Position numbers and translations under genes: made by a program. A DNA stretch of 44,314 nt. It comes from JANMES01 sp038229715 (GTDB lineage Bacteria > Planctomycetota > Phycisphaerae > Tepidisphaerales > Tepidisphaeraceae). Position 1 is the stretch's first letter. The number at the start of each line of letters is the position of its first letter. The stretch lies in contig JBBROD010000035.1 in the NCBI GenBank assembly GCA_038229715.1, forward strand, positions 1-44,314. Reading direction: 5' to 3'. Under the pieces are notes generated by a model, which was given only the letters and a program-made list of their open reading frames with translations, made no database searches and was not told the DNA's origin. Shown here in pieces: positions 7,586-15,859 of this stretch.

Positions 7586-7667
7586 CCGCTTCCCGAAACG
7601 GAACACCTTTGCGATTTAGTCGTTGGCGCGTAGAGTAACGTTAACCGAACAAACAGGAGTGATTGAT

Positions 7668-8069
7668 ATGGATTCAGCCCCCACGCCCCCGCCGTCGCAA
7701 CCCGCCGCCGCCGTACCCGCAGCGGTCGCGGCTGGGCCGGCGACGATTGCGTTTGACGATTTCGCCAAGCTTGAGCTGCGCGTCGCCACGATTCTGGACT
7801 GCAAGCCGCACGGCAATGCCGACAAGCTGCTGGTGCTGCAGGTCGATCTCGGCGGGGAAAAACGGCAGATCTGTGCCGGCCTGCGGGCGCACTATCAGCC
7901 CGAACAACTAGTCGGCAAGCAAATCATCGTGGTAGCCAACCTCGCCCCGCGCACTATGCGCGGCGAGATCAGCCAGGGAATGCTGCTGGCGGCGACGGAT
8001 TCGGCGACGCAGAAAGTCATCTTCGTCACGCCGTCAGACGCGGTCGCTGCGGGGTCGAAGGTTAGTTAA
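7668..8069 (+). CDS. tRNA-binding-domain protein (CsaA / MetRS C-terminal type)
   Basis: 133 residues. After a Pro/Ala-rich leader (residues 1-25) the rest is an OB-fold EMAP/tRNA-binding domain: FDDFAKLELRVATILDCKPH, ADKLLVLQVDLGG, RQICAGLRAHYQPEQLVGK, ANLAPRTMRGEISQGMLLAA. This is the family of the methionyl-tRNA synthetase C-terminal appendix and CsaA. As a free protein it could be a detached MetRS beta-like subunit or a CsaA-type chaperone; the sequence does not decide. The ATG at 7668 has AGGAG 8 nt upstream, so the longer frame from 7623 is rejected. recN follows on the same strand. Confidence 0.85.
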   Translation: MDSAPTPPPSQPAAAVPAAVAAGPATIAFDDFAKLELRVATILDCKPHGNADKLLVLQVDLGGEKRQICAGLRAHYQPEQLVGKQIIVVANLAPRTMRGEISQGMLLAATDSATQKVIFVTPSDAVAAGSKVS

Positions 8070-8074
8070 AGGAG

Positions 8075-8148
8075 AGGACTAAGGACTTAGGACTTGGGAC
8101 TTAGTGAAGCAGCCAACACTCAGTCCTTAGTCCTAAGTCCTTAGTCCT
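8075..8148. repeat. GGACTTAGGACT-word inverted repeat before recN (family F9)
   Basis: Arms 8075-8101 and 8122-8148 match at 25 of 27 positions. Both are reiterations of the words GGACTTA and GGACTAA. The element fills the gap between the tRNA-binding gene and recN and ends 6 nt before the recN start, taking the position of a ribosome-binding site. Confidence 0.85.
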
Positions 8149-8154
8149 ACCGAC

Positions 8155-9870
8155 TTGCTTCGCGAACTTCACATCTCCAACTTCGCGGTAATCTCCGACG
8201 CCCGGATCGAGTTGTCGGCCGGGCTGAACTGCTTTACCGGCGCGACCGGGGCGGGCAAGTCGCTGGTGATCGGCGCGATCGAAGTGCTACTGGGGCTACG
8301 GTCGGCGGCGGAGATGCTGCGGCCGGGTGTGGAGGAAGGTCGCGTCAGCGGCGTGTTCGATGTCGGCAGTGACGAAATGCTCCGCAAGATCGAAGTCGCC
8401 ACCGATATCCCCGTATCCAGTGACGGCGGCGAGTTGCTCATCGCGCGGCGGCTGTTTGCCAGCGGGCGCAGCTCGGTATCGCTCAACGGCAACCCGATTA
8501 CGCTCACCATGCTTAAGGCCGTCGCAGAATTGCTGATCGACGTACACGGCCAGCACGATCATCAGTTTTTGCTCAAGCCCAGCAACCAACTCGATGTGCT
8601 CGATCACTTCGGCCAGTTGGAAGACCTCTGCGGGAAGTATCACGACGCATTTGAAAAACTCACCGCCGCCGAGCATCGGCTGCGTGATCTGTCCGCCAAC
8701 CGCACACTCCGGCAGCAGCAGTTGGAGTTGTATCGCTTTCAGGCGACCGAAATCGAGTCGGCCGACCTGCAGCCGGGCGAATATGAGGAACTGGCCGCCC
8801 GGGCGTCGGTCCTGAAGAACATGGAGAAGCTGAAGAAAGAAGCCGGCGCTACGCACTCGGCGTTGTACGAAATCGACGGCTCGGTGCTGGAACGCGTGAA
8901 GATGATGAGCGCGATCATCGCCGACCTTTCCTCGCTCGATCCCAGCCTCCAGCCGATCGCAGGTGGGCTGAAGGACGCGATGATCCAGTTGGAAGAATCC
9001 GCGTTCGATCTCTCCCGCTATCTCGACAAGCTCGACCTCGATCCATCAGAACTGGTAGAAGTCGACGACCGCCTGAACGTGCTGCAACGGCTGATGAACA
9101 AGTACGGCGATTCCGTCGAAGCCGTCACGAGCTACCACGACGAGATCAAAGCGAAAATCGCCGGGTTGGAGAAAGAGACCGACGATCTTTCATCGCTCCA
9201 GTCCGAGCTTAAGCCGTTGAAAGCGAAGGTCGCCGACCTGGGGCAGAAGCTGAGCGAGAAGCGGAAGGCGGTCGCGAAAAAACTGTCGCCGCTGATTGAG
9301 AAATCGCTGGCGGAGTTGGGGATGGAGAAGGCGAAGTTCTCGGTCGATCTTTCAAGCGTCGATCCGACGCCGTCGGGTGTTGATCAGGTCGAGTTCATGG
9401 CGCAAACCAACCCCGGCCAGCTGACGCAGCCATTGCGGAAGGTCGGATCGGGCGGCGAACTGTCGCGGATCATGCTGGCGCTGAAAGGGATTCTCGCGCA
9501 GAGCGACCGCGTCAGCGTTCTGGTGTTCGATGAAATCGACGCCAACGTCGGCGGGCGGCTGGGGAGCGTGATTGGGAGCAAGCTGCGCGAGCTGGCCGGG
9601 CATCATCAGGTGCTGTGCATCACCCACCTGCCGCAGATCGCCAGCTTTGCGGATCGGCATTTAACGGTTCGCAAGGAGCAGACCGGCAAGACGACGCAAA
9701 CAACCGTTCGTACGATGGACGGGACGGAGCGGATCGAGGAATTGGCCGAGATGATCGGCGGGCAACGTATCACCGCCACCACGCGAGCACAGGCGAGAGA
9801 ACTTCTGGAATCCGCGAAGGCCGAGTTTACACCAGTGAAGAAAAAGGCGGTGCGGGCGAAGGCGGGATAG
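8155..9870 (+). CDS. recN: DNA repair protein RecN
   Basis: SMC-like ATPase acting in double-strand-break repair. 571 residues, normal for the family. The N-terminus LRELHISNFAVI leads to Walker A GATGAGKS (residues 29-36). The centre is coiled coil. The C-terminal half has the ABC signature GSGGELSRIMLALK and Walker B VLVFDEIDANVGGRLG, then CITHLPQIASFADRH. The start is TTG at 8155, giving the canonical RecN N-terminus; no better start or ribosome-binding site exists because an inverted repeat ends 6 nt upstream. Confidence 0.96.
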   Translation: MLRELHISNFAVISDARIELSAGLNCFTGATGAGKSLVIGAIEVLLGLRSAAEMLRPGVEEGRVSGVFDVGSDEMLRKIEVATDIPVSSDGGELLIARRLFASGRSSVSLNGNPITLTMLKAVAELLIDVHGQHDHQFLLKPSNQLDVLDHFGQLEDLCGKYHDAFEKLTAAEHRLRDLSANRTLRQQQLELYRFQATEIESADLQPGEYEELAARASVLKNMEKLKKEAGATHSALYEIDGSVLERVKMMSAIIADLSSLDPSLQPIAGGLKDAMIQLEESAFDLSRYLDKLDLDPSELVEVDDRLNVLQRLMNKYGDSVEAVTSYHDEIKAKIAGLEKETDDLSSLQSELKPLKAKVADLGQKLSEKRKAVAKKLSPLIEKSLAELGMEKAKFSVDLSSVDPTPSGVDQVEFMAQTNPGQLTQPLRKVGSGGELSRIMLALKGILAQSDRVSVLVFDEIDANVGGRLGSVIGSKLRELAGHHQVLCITHLPQIASFADRHLTVRKEQTGKTTQTTVRTMDGTERIEELAEMIGGQRITATTRAQARELLESAKAEFTPVKKKAVRAKAG

Positions 9871-9931
9871 ACGGAATCGCACTTTTTCAGATCAATCAAG
9901 AAATCGAAAAGCTAAAAACAGTTGTGTACGT

Positions 9932-9988
9932 ATTCGTCATTCTGGTTTCGTCATTCATTCGGATTTCGGGTTTCGTCATTCGGATTTT
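9932..9988. repeat. TCATTCGGATTTCG-word repeat, single arm (family F8, copy a)
   Basis: About 55 nt that match the reverse complement of the left arm of the two-arm element at 11978-12112 with two mismatches. Here only one arm is present. It sits between the convergent recN and thioesterase genes, and its end touches the thioesterase stop codon. Confidence 0.8.
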
Positions 9989-10386
9989 CACGCCTCCGGA
10001 TTCTCCAACTCCGCCGGAATCTTGATTACCTGTCCATCCCGCCCCACGCACGCGATCGTCGTCGTGCCCTCGGCCAGTAGTTGAGTTCCGCGCTTGAGTT
10101 CGTAGGCGTGGTCATAACGAACGTGCGTTTGCTTGACGACCTTGGTGAGGAGCGTCAGTTCGTCGTCGTACTTTGCCGGCGCTTTGTAGCGAATCTCGGC
10201 CTTGGTGACGACGAAGAAGACGCCCTGCTTTTCCAGATCGGCGTAACTGACACCCATCGCCCGCAGCAATTCCACCCGGCCGATCTCGAAATACTGCAGG
10301 TAGCGGCTGTGGTGCAGGTAACCCATCGCGTCGACTTCGGGGTATCGCACGCGAAGCGTGAGCGTGTTGGTCCATCTCGGCTCCAT
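9988..10386 (-). CDS. Acyl-CoA thioesterase, YbgC / 4-hydroxybenzoyl-CoA thioesterase type
   Basis: 132-residue single hotdog domain. The motif RYPEVDAMGYLHHSRYLQYFEIGRVELLR (residues about 14-42) carries the catalytic Asp and the DxxGxxxHxxYxxxxExxR pattern of this family. The mid-region KAEIRYKAPAKYDDELTLLTKV fits too. Cytoplasmic; the physiological acyl-CoA is not predictable. The ATG at 10386 fits the family start; the longer frame from a TTG at 10422 adds residues not expected in the family. No clear ribosome-binding site. Confidence 0.88.
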   Translation of the reverse strand: MEPRWTNTLTLRVRYPEVDAMGYLHHSRYLQYFEIGRVELLRAMGVSYADLEKQGVFFVVTKAEIRYKAPAKYDDELTLLTKVVKQTHVRYDHAYELKRGTQLLAEGTTTIACVGRDGQVIKIPAELENPEA

Positions 10387-10758
10387 GCCGGGTAGATTGC
10401 GGGATCGGGCCGTTGAATGCAACTGAATGCAGCGGGAGAGTTCACCAACTCGATTAGTTGTGACTTAAACATATTTCTATCCATCACTTACGCATTTTTT
10501 CGCATCTTCATCTATCGCCGCAACCTTGTTGAGGGCTGCGCATGATGGCTTTGTGCAGTCCGTGCGCTGGCGATAGATATGCGGGATGGCTCGATCGACG
10601 GAGGGTAATTCGTTGGCCTGCTAGCAGTTGAATGCGGGATTACTTGAACTCTACCGCCGGGCCGGTACACTACGCGGCTCGCTGAAGGGCTCAGCCCGTC
10701 GGCTGTAGTGATCGGTACAACGGATGGTTCAGGACGGATTGCGAAAGGACGTTAAGAG
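10387..10758. other. Intergenic region upstream of rpsU
   Basis: 372 bases between divergent genes. I see no tRNA, repeat or small coding sequence. An imperfect GC-rich fold is possible around 10660-10710 but I cannot assign it to a known leader. An AAAGGA site precedes rpsU. Confidence 0.4.
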
Positions 10759-10947
10759 ATGATCAAAGTCAAATCCCGCGGTGGCGAAACCGCCGAGCAG
10801 ATGCTCCGCCGCTTTAAGAAGATGTGTGAAAAGGAAGGCCTCACGAAGGACATCAAGCGCGTGGCCTACTACGAGAAGCCGAGCGAAAAGCGTCGTCGTC
10901 AGAAGCGCAGCAAGCCGCGCATCAGCACGGGTCCGGCTCGCGCTTAA
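10759..10947 (+). CDS. rpsU: 30S ribosomal protein S21
   Basis: 62 residues beginning MIKVKSRGGETAEQMLRRFK and ending in an Arg/Lys-rich tail (KPSEKRRRQKRSKPRIS). These features and the length identify S21, a small-subunit protein near the mRNA exit channel that helps initiation. Start ATG at 10759 with AAAGGA upstream. An inverted repeat (10967-11049) follows and separates it from the ABC transporter genes. Confidence 0.96.
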   Translation: MIKVKSRGGETAEQMLRRFKKMCEKEGLTKDIKRVAYYEKPSEKRRRQKRSKPRISTGPARA

Positions 10948-10966
10948 GTTTTCGTCCACCAAACAA

Positions 10967-11049
10967 GGATGAATGCTGCAGAATGAAGGCTGAAAAAGGA
11001 AGTTTCCTTTCTCAACGGTTCGTCCTTCGGCCTTCATCCTTCAGCATCC
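10967..11049. repeat. GAATGAAGGCTGAA-word inverted repeat (family F11)
   Basis: Left arm 10967-10994 and right arm 11026-11049 are near reverse complements, built on words such as GGATGCTGAA and GATGAAGGC. It fills the gap between rpsU and the ABC ATPase gene and ends 9 nt before that gene's ATG. It could act as an rpsU terminator-like hairpin or block or shape ATPase translation. Confidence 0.7.
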
Positions 11050-11058
11050 GGGTTCTCT

Positions 11059-11973
11059 ATGTCATCCGCACAAACCGCCGCGATCCATACTGAACATCTG
11101 ACCAAGGTCTACAAGGACTTCTGGGGCCGCGACAAAGTGCGTGCCTTGGATGACCTTAACCTAACGATCGAGCGCGGCGAAGTGTTCGGCCTACTCGGGC
11201 CGAACGGGTCGGGCAAGTCCACCACAATCAAGTTGCTGCTGGGCCTGATCTTCGCCAGCCGCGGGTCGGCCTATGTGCTGGGTGATCCGGCCGGGTCAAC
11301 CGCGATCAACAGCAAGATCGGCTTTCTTCCCGAAGAGTCGTACCTCTACAAATTCCTCAACGGCGAAGAGACGCTCAAGTTCTACGGCCGGCTATTCAAA
11401 ATCTCCAGCCGCGATCTGAAACGCCGCGTGCCCGAACTGCTTGACATCGTCGGCCTTGACGCCAAAAGCCGGAAGCGCAAGCTGCGCGAGTACAGCAAGG
11501 GCATGGCCCGCCGAATCGGTTTGGCCCAGGCGCTGATCAACAACCCAGATTTGATCCTGCTCGACGAACCCACAACCGGCCTTGACCCGATCGGCACGCG
11601 CGAGATGAAGGACCTGATCCTTTCGCTGAAAAACCAAGGCAAAACCGTCCTCCTCTGCAGCCACCTGCTGGCCGATGTGCAGGACGTTTGCGACCGCATC
11701 ACGATCCTCTTCCGCGGCAAGATGCAGACGCTCGGCCAAGTGAAGGACCTGCTGCAAGTCAAAGACATCACGCAAATCCAAACCCGCGGCATGAACGACA
11801 CGCAGAAAGCGGAGATCAAGCAGTACCTGAGCGCCATGGGCGTGAGCGACGCCGAATTCACCCACCCCACCACGACGCTGGAAGACCTGTTCATGCGGAT
11901 CGTGAAAGAAAACACCGGCGGCGGCGCATACACGGGTTCGCCGACGGAAAAGCCGGATGCGCTGAAAGCGTAA
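11059..11973 (+). CDS. ABC transporter ATP-binding protein (ABC-2 type)
   Basis: 304 residues; the cytoplasmic motor of an exporter-type ABC system. Walker A GPNGSGKST (about residues 50-58), Q-loop region GFLPEESYLYKFL, signature YSKGMARRIGLAQAL and Walker B LILLDEPTTGLDP are all intact, followed by SHLLADVQDVCDRI with the switch His. The C-terminal ~80 residues resemble extensions of ABC-2 ATPases (bacitracin/Nat-type). The next two genes should encode its membrane partners. Start ATG at 11059; no Shine-Dalgarno site because a palindrome ends 9 nt upstream. Confidence 0.93.
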   Translation: MSSAQTAAIHTEHLTKVYKDFWGRDKVRALDDLNLTIERGEVFGLLGPNGSGKSTTIKLLLGLIFASRGSAYVLGDPAGSTAINSKIGFLPEESYLYKFLNGEETLKFYGRLFKISSRDLKRRVPELLDIVGLDAKSRKRKLREYSKGMARRIGLAQALINNPDLILLDEPTTGLDPIGTREMKDLILSLKNQGKTVLLCSHLLADVQDVCDRITILFRGKMQTLGQVKDLLQVKDITQIQTRGMNDTQKAEIKQYLSAMGVSDAEFTHPTTTLEDLFMRIVKENTGGGAYTGSPTEKPDALKA

Positions 11974-11977
11974 TTTC

Positions 11978-12112
11978 AAACCCGAATGACGAAACCCGAA
12001 ATCCGAATGAATAACGAAACCAGAATGACGAATATATTAGGCTGCGTCACTTCGCTTTTCGTCATTGATCATTCGTCATTCATTCGGATTTCGGGTTTTG
12101 TTGTTCGGATTT
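11978..12112. repeat. GAATGACGAAACCCG-word inverted repeat (family F8, copy b)
   Basis: The left arm from 11978 carries repeats of GAATGACGAAA and CCCGAAATCCGAATGA; the right arm (about 12059-12112) is the near reverse complement. The central loop is about 27 nt. It fills the gap between the ABC ATPase and permease genes and ends 12 nt before the permease ATG. A one-arm copy lies at 9932-9988. Confidence 0.85.
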
Positions 12113-12124
12113 TTCAGGCCTAAC

Positions 12125-14248
12125 ATGACCCATTCCTTCAGTCCCACATTGCTCGCCGCCCTGAACACCGACTGGCTGCTGGACCACGCCAGCCAGTTGA
12201 TTGTCGGGGTGATCGTGGCGTTGGCGATTTTGTTCGGAGCAAACGACTTGGTTCGTTTCAGTGTCAAACGCATCTGGGCCATCAGCAGCGTTTGTTTTTC
12301 TGAATCGATCCGTCGTCGCATATTGTGGATCACTCCGCTGGCGATTATCGGTGTAATGGTGATCTCCCAACTCCAGCGGCCGCTGGATGAGCAAGACGCT
12401 ATCCGCCAGACAACCAAATTCTGCCTGTTTACGACCGGCTTGGTCGTCGTGATCGTTGCCATCCTGCTGGCCAGCACCAGTTTGCCGAAAGAGATCGAAA
12501 ATCGCGTCATCTTTACCATCGTTACCAAACCCACCACTCGGCTGGAGATTGTGCTGGGTAAAACGCTGGGGTTTGCCCGCGTGTCTGCGGCGATCCTGCT
12601 CATCATGGGCGTGTTTACCGTTGCCTATCTGAAAGTGCGCGCGTGGAATCTGGAGCGAGACATCGCGTTGCGGCTGGAAACCGGTGCGGTCGATCAAATC
12701 AGCAGGACGTCGCTGGAACATTACAAAACTGCAGGCCTGTTAAACGCCAAAACGTTCGCGTTTGCATCGGACCTTCAGTTTTATCCCGTCTTGCCCGAAG
12801 CTGGGGCACTCCGACGAAGTGCCGGCTTTGGCGGTGAAGGACAAATTCACATTCCTTTTGATCTCGATCCGCAGATGTTCAAGGATTTAAATGATCCGAA
12901 TATCGGATTTCACATCGCTGTTGCCGTGCGGTTAGGCTGCGAAGTCATTCCCGGTTCCAAGGCAGCAACCAAGCCCGCGACGCAGCCCAACACGCCGGGC
13001 TTATTCGGACCCTCGCCGCTGCTGTCGTCGACTCAGCCATCGCAACAAGCCGAATCAGGCATCCCCACTGCGGCCATAGGCATTCTGGATGCTGACGAGA
13101 TAGTATTAGCCAATGATCAGGAACTGGGCGCTACCCGCAGCTTCCCGCTTGAGCCGAACAAGATCACGACTTTCGGAACCGAATTCAAACCCGAAGCCAT
13201 TAATAAGTTGGCGGCTGTTGCCAGGTCGCCTGGCTCGCGCCGGGTATACCTTTCGATCGCTGGTTCGGATCCGAATTACACCTATTCGGTGGACAATGAT
13301 CCGGTGAAGCTGGCGATCGTGACCGAAGCGGCCGACGGTCGTCACACCACGATCTTGAACCCTGCCGCTGATCCGTTCAATAACGGTGCTCCCTCAACCC
13401 CTGTTTTCCGCGGCGGGTACTCTCGGTACGGCCAAGTCCTGAGTGGAACCGTCAAACCTGGGCCGGTGGCGGTGTACCGATTTCGCAAGGCGCTTCCCAC
13501 CGATGGACTCGATCACGTGAATTTTGAAATACGTCTGGGAATCGAGCGCTCAGGTACTGAGAACGCGGATGAAAAGGACACTATTACCCACGTGTCAATG
13601 CAGATCCGGAATCTCACCTCCGGTAAGTTGTCCGAAGCAGTGACTTACCAGCCGGAAACTAACCGCAACGGGTATTTTAATTTCCCTGTGTCGGCCGTCG
13701 AAGGTGGCGAGTTTGAACTGATCCTTCGCTGTACTTCTCCGCAACACCAGATCGGCATCCGCCAGGGCGGGCTGGCGATGGTGGTCACGCAGGGCAACTT
13801 TTATTTCAACTTGTTCAAAAGCCTGACTATTTTTTGGCTGCTCTCAGTGCTGGTAGTGTCCAGCGCGATCTTCTGCAGCACGTTTCTCTCCTGGCCTATC
13901 GCCGTGGTGCTGTGCGTGGTGGTGCTGCTCGGGCACTGGGGCGTTGAGCAGCTCGGCGACGCAACTAAGCCGGGTCTGGGCGGCGCTGTCGCAACTGATT
14001 TTGGTTTCCGCGACGCGCGTCAGGTTCGCGTCATCAGTGGCACGGTGGAAACGCTCTCGAAGTTGCTCAACACGATCTCCCGCGTGCTCCCGGATATATC
14101 GCAATTCCCGGCGACGGAGGATATTGAGCGCGGCATTTCCATCCCGCACGAAAAATTATGGGACGCCTGCAAGGAGTCTCTCTCTTACGGCCTGCCGATG
14201 CTGCTGCTGGGTTACGTTGTGTTTAAGAACAAAGAGGTGGCGCCGTGA
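12125..14248 (+). CDS. ABC-2 type permease with a large extracytoplasmic domain
   Basis: 707 residues. Four hydrophobic segments lie near the N-terminus (for example LIVGVIVALAILFGAN, ILWITPLAIIGVMVI, FCLFTTGLVVVIVAILLA, SAAILLIMGVFTVAYL). The cytosolic motif IFTIVTKPTTRLEIVLGKTLG is typical of ABC-2 permeases. About 400 residues without membrane segments follow, then C-terminal segments (SLTIFWLLSVLVVSSAIF, IAVVLCVVVLLGHW, YGLPMLLLGYVVF). The middle domain is unrecognised. The ATG at 12125 is chosen; the upstream extension reads through a repeat. The stop overlaps the next gene's GTG start (GTGA). Confidence 0.85.
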   Translation: MTHSFSPTLLAALNTDWLLDHASQLIVGVIVALAILFGANDLVRFSVKRIWAISSVCFSESIRRRILWITPLAIIGVMVISQLQRPLDEQDAIRQTTKFCLFTTGLVVVIVAILLASTSLPKEIENRVIFTIVTKPTTRLEIVLGKTLGFARVSAAILLIMGVFTVAYLKVRAWNLERDIALRLETGAVDQISRTSLEHYKTAGLLNAKTFAFASDLQFYPVLPEAGALRRSAGFGGEGQIHIPFDLDPQMFKDLNDPNIGFHIAVAVRLGCEVIPGSKAATKPATQPNTPGLFGPSPLLSSTQPSQQAESGIPTAAIGILDADEIVLANDQELGATRSFPLEPNKITTFGTEFKPEAINKLAAVARSPGSRRVYLSIAGSDPNYTYSVDNDPVKLAIVTEAADGRHTTILNPAADPFNNGAPSTPVFRGGYSRYGQVLSGTVKPGPVAVYRFRKALPTDGLDHVNFEIRLGIERSGTENADEKDTITHVSMQIRNLTSGKLSEAVTYQPETNRNGYFNFPVSAVEGGEFELILRCTSPQHQIGIRQGGLAMVVTQGNFYFNLFKSLTIFWLLSVLVVSSAIFCSTFLSWPIAVVLCVVVLLGHWGVEQLGDATKPGLGGAVATDFGFRDARQVRVISGTVETLSKLLNTISRVLPDISQFPATEDIERGISIPHEKLWDACKESLSYGLPMLLLGYVVFKNKEVAP

Positions 14249-15801
14249 GTCAATCCGTTCTTGAACCACAGTCAGCCCATCTCCGCAGGCATCGTGCCAG
14301 TCGGATCGCGATTGTTACAGTACTTCTGATGTCCCTCGCGTTAAGCGCCCTGACAAGCAGATGGGCTCGCAACGCCCGTCAGGAAGCCACCACCGGATCG
14401 TCACCCATCCGGGCTGCCAGTCAAACCCGAATTTCCAGCATGAACAGCTTCACACTGGCGCTCCTGCTCGGCGGATTGCGCGGTCCTTTGGTGATGATGC
14501 TTTGGACGAGCAGCGAAAATCAGAAGCAGGACAAAAACCTCGAAGACTTTGACACCAAGGTCGAACTCATTCGCCTTTTGCAGCCGGAGTTTGACTCGGT
14601 CAAGATTTTCCAGATCTGGAACAAGGCCTACAACATCTCCGTGCAGATGTCGAGCTTGACCAACAAGTACACCACGATCCTCAACGCAATCGACTACGGA
14701 AAATCCGATCTGGAAGCGAACCCGTCTAACATTAATCTGCTGGTTTCAGTGGCCGACGTTTACTTTAACAAGCTCGGAAATTCAGCGGAAAAACAGTACT
14801 ACCGAGCGCAGGTTCGCCGGGAAACTCAACCGCACCCTCGCCAGCAGAAGCTGGAGAAGCACGATCCCGCCTGGCGCCGGCTGGAGGTCGACCCGATCGT
14901 GGATGCCTCGGGAAATCTCCTTGCGGAACTGATCAAGCCCCGCCTCACTCGGCCGGCTAGTCTGGGAGCGGATCAGCCCTTTAACGACGGCTCGGAACTG
15001 CAGTATCTGCGAGCCTTTCAGCCATTTAAGTACGGCGTGTCACCGGTCGCTATTGCGTACAACTACTACGTGCAGGCACAGTCGCTCGCACGAGCCACGC
15101 ACGCAAGGCATGCGCAATTAAGCGATCAGGTGGTCGACTCGCGCCCGTCGATCACGCTGAAATTCTGGGCCGAGGAAGAGCAAGAAATCGGTCGACGTAA
15201 CGAGCAAAAAATATTCAACGTCATTCTGCCTACAACCGTTGACCGGCTTGAGTTGGAATTGCCTACCGCCAACATCCCACTCAGCCAGAAACCAGTGGAT
15301 GGAGCCACGCTGACTGAAGCGATATACAACTACGATCGCGCGGCCCAAATCGCCGCCGCCGCACAGGTTGAATACGCCAGACACTTAGGGGTTTACAAAA
15401 ACAACGTCTTTACGTATCAGTCTCACATCGACGGGCTCATCGCAACCGGACATTACTCGCTGGCCGACGCCGCGTATCTGCGGGCGATGACCATGACCGG
15501 CCCGGAGCACGACAAGTGGGTGCAAGTAGCCGTCAAAGAATACAGCGACACAATCGACGTTTACCAGCGGATCATGATGAAGTTCTACACCGACGACGCC
15601 ATTATGGCCGCCGTGCTGCCGAACGTCACTCATGAACAGGTCGATACACTCCCTGCCGAAAAGCTTGCGGAAGCGACCGTGAAGATCCAAAACGCGCTGA
15701 TTAAAGGGCAGGCTACGGACTCACACATGGAAGACCGTAAAGAGTACATGACCTACATCGGCCGCTGCGTAACCCGCCTGAATCTACTGGGCGTGAATTG
15801 A
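14245..15801 (+). CDS. Membrane-anchored protein of the ABC-2 transporter cluster, unknown function
   Basis: 518 residues starting with GTG at 14245, overlapping the permease stop by 4 nt, with AGAGGTGG upstream; translational coupling is likely. One N-terminal membrane segment (IAIVTVLLMSLALSAL) and a second hydrophobic stretch (SFTLALLLGGLRGPLVMML, about residues 67-85). The rest is soluble and helical, with possible TPR-like helices and the block LIRLLQPEFDSVKIFQIWNKAYNIS. I recognise no enzyme family. The overlap suggests a dedicated accessory or substrate-handling partner of the transporter. Confidence 0.75.
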   Translation: MSQSVLEPQSAHLRRHRASRIAIVTVLLMSLALSALTSRWARNARQEATTGSSPIRAASQTRISSMNSFTLALLLGGLRGPLVMMLWTSSENQKQDKNLEDFDTKVELIRLLQPEFDSVKIFQIWNKAYNISVQMSSLTNKYTTILNAIDYGKSDLEANPSNINLLVSVADVYFNKLGNSAEKQYYRAQVRRETQPHPRQQKLEKHDPAWRRLEVDPIVDASGNLLAELIKPRLTRPASLGADQPFNDGSELQYLRAFQPFKYGVSPVAIAYNYYVQAQSLARATHARHAQLSDQVVDSRPSITLKFWAEEEQEIGRRNEQKIFNVILPTTVDRLELELPTANIPLSQKPVDGATLTEAIYNYDRAAQIAAAAQVEYARHLGVYKNNVFTYQSHIDGLIATGHYSLADAAYLRAMTMTGPEHDKWVQVAVKEYSDTIDVYQRIMMKFYTDDAIMAAVLPNVTHEQVDTLPAEKLAEATVKIQNALIKGQATDSHMEDRKEYMTYIGRCVTRLNLLGVN

Positions 15802-15859
15802 TGTGAATTGATCGCCGCACACTGCAGCACGAATGATCTCAACGCTTAACAGATAGTAT

